Shown here one piece after another: positions 4,508 to 5,632 of a DNA stretch of 5,632 nucleotides. Position 1 is the stretch's first letter. The number at the start of each line of letters is the position of its first letter. Source of the DNA: Rhodoferax sp. UBA4127 (lineage in GTDB: Bacteria; Pseudomonadota; Gammaproteobacteria; Burkholderiales; Burkholderiaceae_C); NCBI GenBank assembly GCA_002381045.1, contig DFWT01000246.1, positions 4,840 through 10,471 on the forward strand, written 5' to 3'. The notes below the pieces were generated by a model, which was not told the origin of the DNA, did no database searches, and was given only the letters and a program-made list of their open reading frames with translations. A program made the position numbers and the translations under genes.

Positions 4508-5632
4508 TCAGCGCACCGACTGGCTGGACTTGAGGGCAAGGACATCGCTTGCACCATAACCCAACTCGCGCAGCAATTCGTCGGTGTGCGCACCTAGCGT
4601 TGGCGGGCTCAAGCGCACGCCCAGGCGCTGGCCGTCCATGGTGAAAGGAAACAGTGTGGCCTTGCTAGTCTCGCCTGCCCTGGGGCCATCGGGCAGGGTC
4701 ATGTCGGCCAGGCCACCGGTGGCCAGCAGGTGTTCGTCGTCGAACAACTCCTCGGGCTTGCGAATCGGTGCGTAAGGTAGCTTGTGGGCTTCCATCAACT
4801 CGGCGATTTCGGTGGCGCTGTAGCGGCTCAGGCGCTCGCGCAAGATAGGCATGAGCGTGGGGCGCTCGCGCACCCGGTCGTTGTTGCTGGCGTAGCGCGC
4901 GTCCATCTTCAGGTCGGCAAAGCCGAACACGTCGCAAAACGTGGCCCATTGCGCATCACTCACCGCGGAAACAAAAATTTGCTCACCATCTTTCACGGTG
5001 AACACGTCGTAAACCGCCCAGGGCGAAATGCGCGCTGGCATCGGTGCGGCGGGCTGCCCCGTCATGGCGTACTGCAGCATGTGCTGCCCCACTAAAAACA
5101 CGTTATTTTCGAACAAGGCGCTTTGCACTTCTTGCCCGCGCCCGGTGATACCCCGCTGGATCAAGGCACCTAGTGCACCAATCGCGCCAAACATGCCGCC
5201 CATGATGTCGTTGACGCTGGTGCCGGCGCGCAGCGGGTCACCCGGGCGCCCGGTCATGTAGGCCAGGCCGCCCATCATCTGCACCACTTCGTCCAAAGCG
5301 GTACGGTGCTCGTAGGGGCCGGGCAAAAAACCTTTGTGGCTGACGTAAATGATTTTTGGGCTAGCTTTGGAGAGCGCCGCGTAGTCCAGGCCGTACTTGG
5401 CCATGGTGTCGGGCTTGAAGTTCTCCAGCACCACATCAGCGCTCAAGGCCAGTTTGCGCGCCACCTCAGCACCTTGGGGCTTGTGCAGGTCCAGGGCAAT
5501 GCTTTTTTTATTGCGGTTGAACATCGGGAAAAACCCCGCGCCGGCACCTAGCAAGTGCCGGGTGCGGTCACCGTCGATCGGCTCGACCTTAATTACTTCG
5601 GCGCCCATGTCGGCCAGCACCATGCCGCAGGT
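4508..5632 (-). CDS. CaiB/BaiF family (class III) CoA-transferase, 5' end cut by window edge
   Basis: About 374 codons are visible. Upstream of the in-frame ATG at 5623 the frame stays open to the edge and reads TCGMVLADMGAEVIKVEP. This is the interior of the family's N-terminal LAGP..xxLLADxGAEVIKVE motif, so the true start is about 15-25 residues outside. Class III CoA-transferases move CoA between organic acids through an aspartyl-CoA thioester. The catalytic Asp is probably the D in TSVNDIMGGM, at about residue 142 of the visible part. Other family marks are NRNKKSIALDL, ENFKPDTMAKYGLDY, DEVVQMMGGLAYMTG, GRGQEVQSALFENNV and the C-terminal PPTLGAHTDELLRELG. The enzyme is soluble and cytoplasmic. 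No neighbour reveals the acyl substrate. It may share a transcript with the deacetylase gene 33 bp downstream, though the functions look unrelated. Confidence 0.95.
   Translation of the reverse strand, partial: TCGMVLADMGAEVIKVEPIDGDRTRHLLGAGAGFFPMFNRNKKSIALDLHKPQGAEVARKLALSADVVLENFKPDTMAKYGLDYAALSKASPKIIYVSHKGFLPGPYEHRTALDEVVQMMGGLAYMTGRPGDPLRAGTSVNDIMGGMFGAIGALGALIQRGITGRGQEVQSALFENNVFLVGQHMLQYAMTGQPAAPMPARISPWAVYDVFTVKDGEQIFVSAVSDAQWATFCDVFGFADLKMDARYASNNDRVRERPTLMPILRERLSRYSATEIAELMEAHKLPYAPIRKPEELFDDEHLLATGGLADMTLPDGPRAGETSKATLFPFTMDGQRLGVRLSPPTLGAHTDELLRELGYGASDVLALKSSQSVR

Noticed and set aside
4113..4559. Plus-strand open frame opposite the deacetylase and CoA-transferase ends
   Set aside because: It is a shadow of GC-rich coding on the other strand, with no ribosome site or family resemblance.

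Overview
The window looks like chromosomal DNA of a betaproteobacterium, most likely Burkholderiales and perhaps Comamonadaceae (Rhodoferax/Polaromonas-like). This is inferred from moderately high GC, strong third-position G/C preference, protein sequences that read like Burkholderiales family members (ArgS, PsiF-repeat protein, CaiB-type CoA-transferase), and a short AT-rich repeat-like patch resembling small dispersed repeats I remember from Comamonadaceae. No rRNA, tRNA, CRISPR array, transposase or phage gene is visible.

Layout from left to right. Positions 1-1094 (minus) hold the N-terminal two thirds of arginyl-tRNA synthetase (argS), cut by the left edge. A 110-bp divergent gap leads to a secreted DsrE/DsrF-like protein (1205-1741, plus, GTG start). 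A separate promoter candidate precedes a small periplasmic PsiF-repeat protein (1835-2182, plus), which ends in a clear rho-independent terminator (2212-2248). Only 3 bases after the terminator's T-tract begins a two-gene unit: a GT2 polyprenyl-phosphate glycosyltransferase (2252-3247) and a GtrA-type four-helix membrane protein (3244-3612), which overlap by 4 nt. Converging on them from the other strand are a ChbG/HpnK (YdjC-like) carbohydrate deacetylase (3635-4474, minus) and, upstream of it, a class III (CaiB/BaiF) CoA-transferase (4508 to beyond the right edge, minus).

How the genes may work together: the GT2 enzyme, the GtrA protein and the deacetylase have the composition of a lipid-linked sugar pathway. 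A sugar is placed on undecaprenyl phosphate, an N-acetyl group may be removed, and the lipid-linked sugar is flipped to the periplasm. Francisella FlmF2/NaxD and the Bordetella Lgm system pair the same kinds of enzymes to put amino sugars on lipid A. The final ArnT-like transferase is not in this window, so this is inference. ArgS, the DsrE-like protein, the PsiF-repeat protein and the CoA-transferase look unrelated to that pathway.

Most notable observations: the candidate lipid-linked amino-sugar module; an AT-rich, rare-codon, palindrome-containing patch inside the deacetylase that looks like a short dispersed repeat read in frame; a strong terminator directly before the glycosyltransferase start codon; and the absence of an ATG or Shine-Dalgarno at the deacetylase start.
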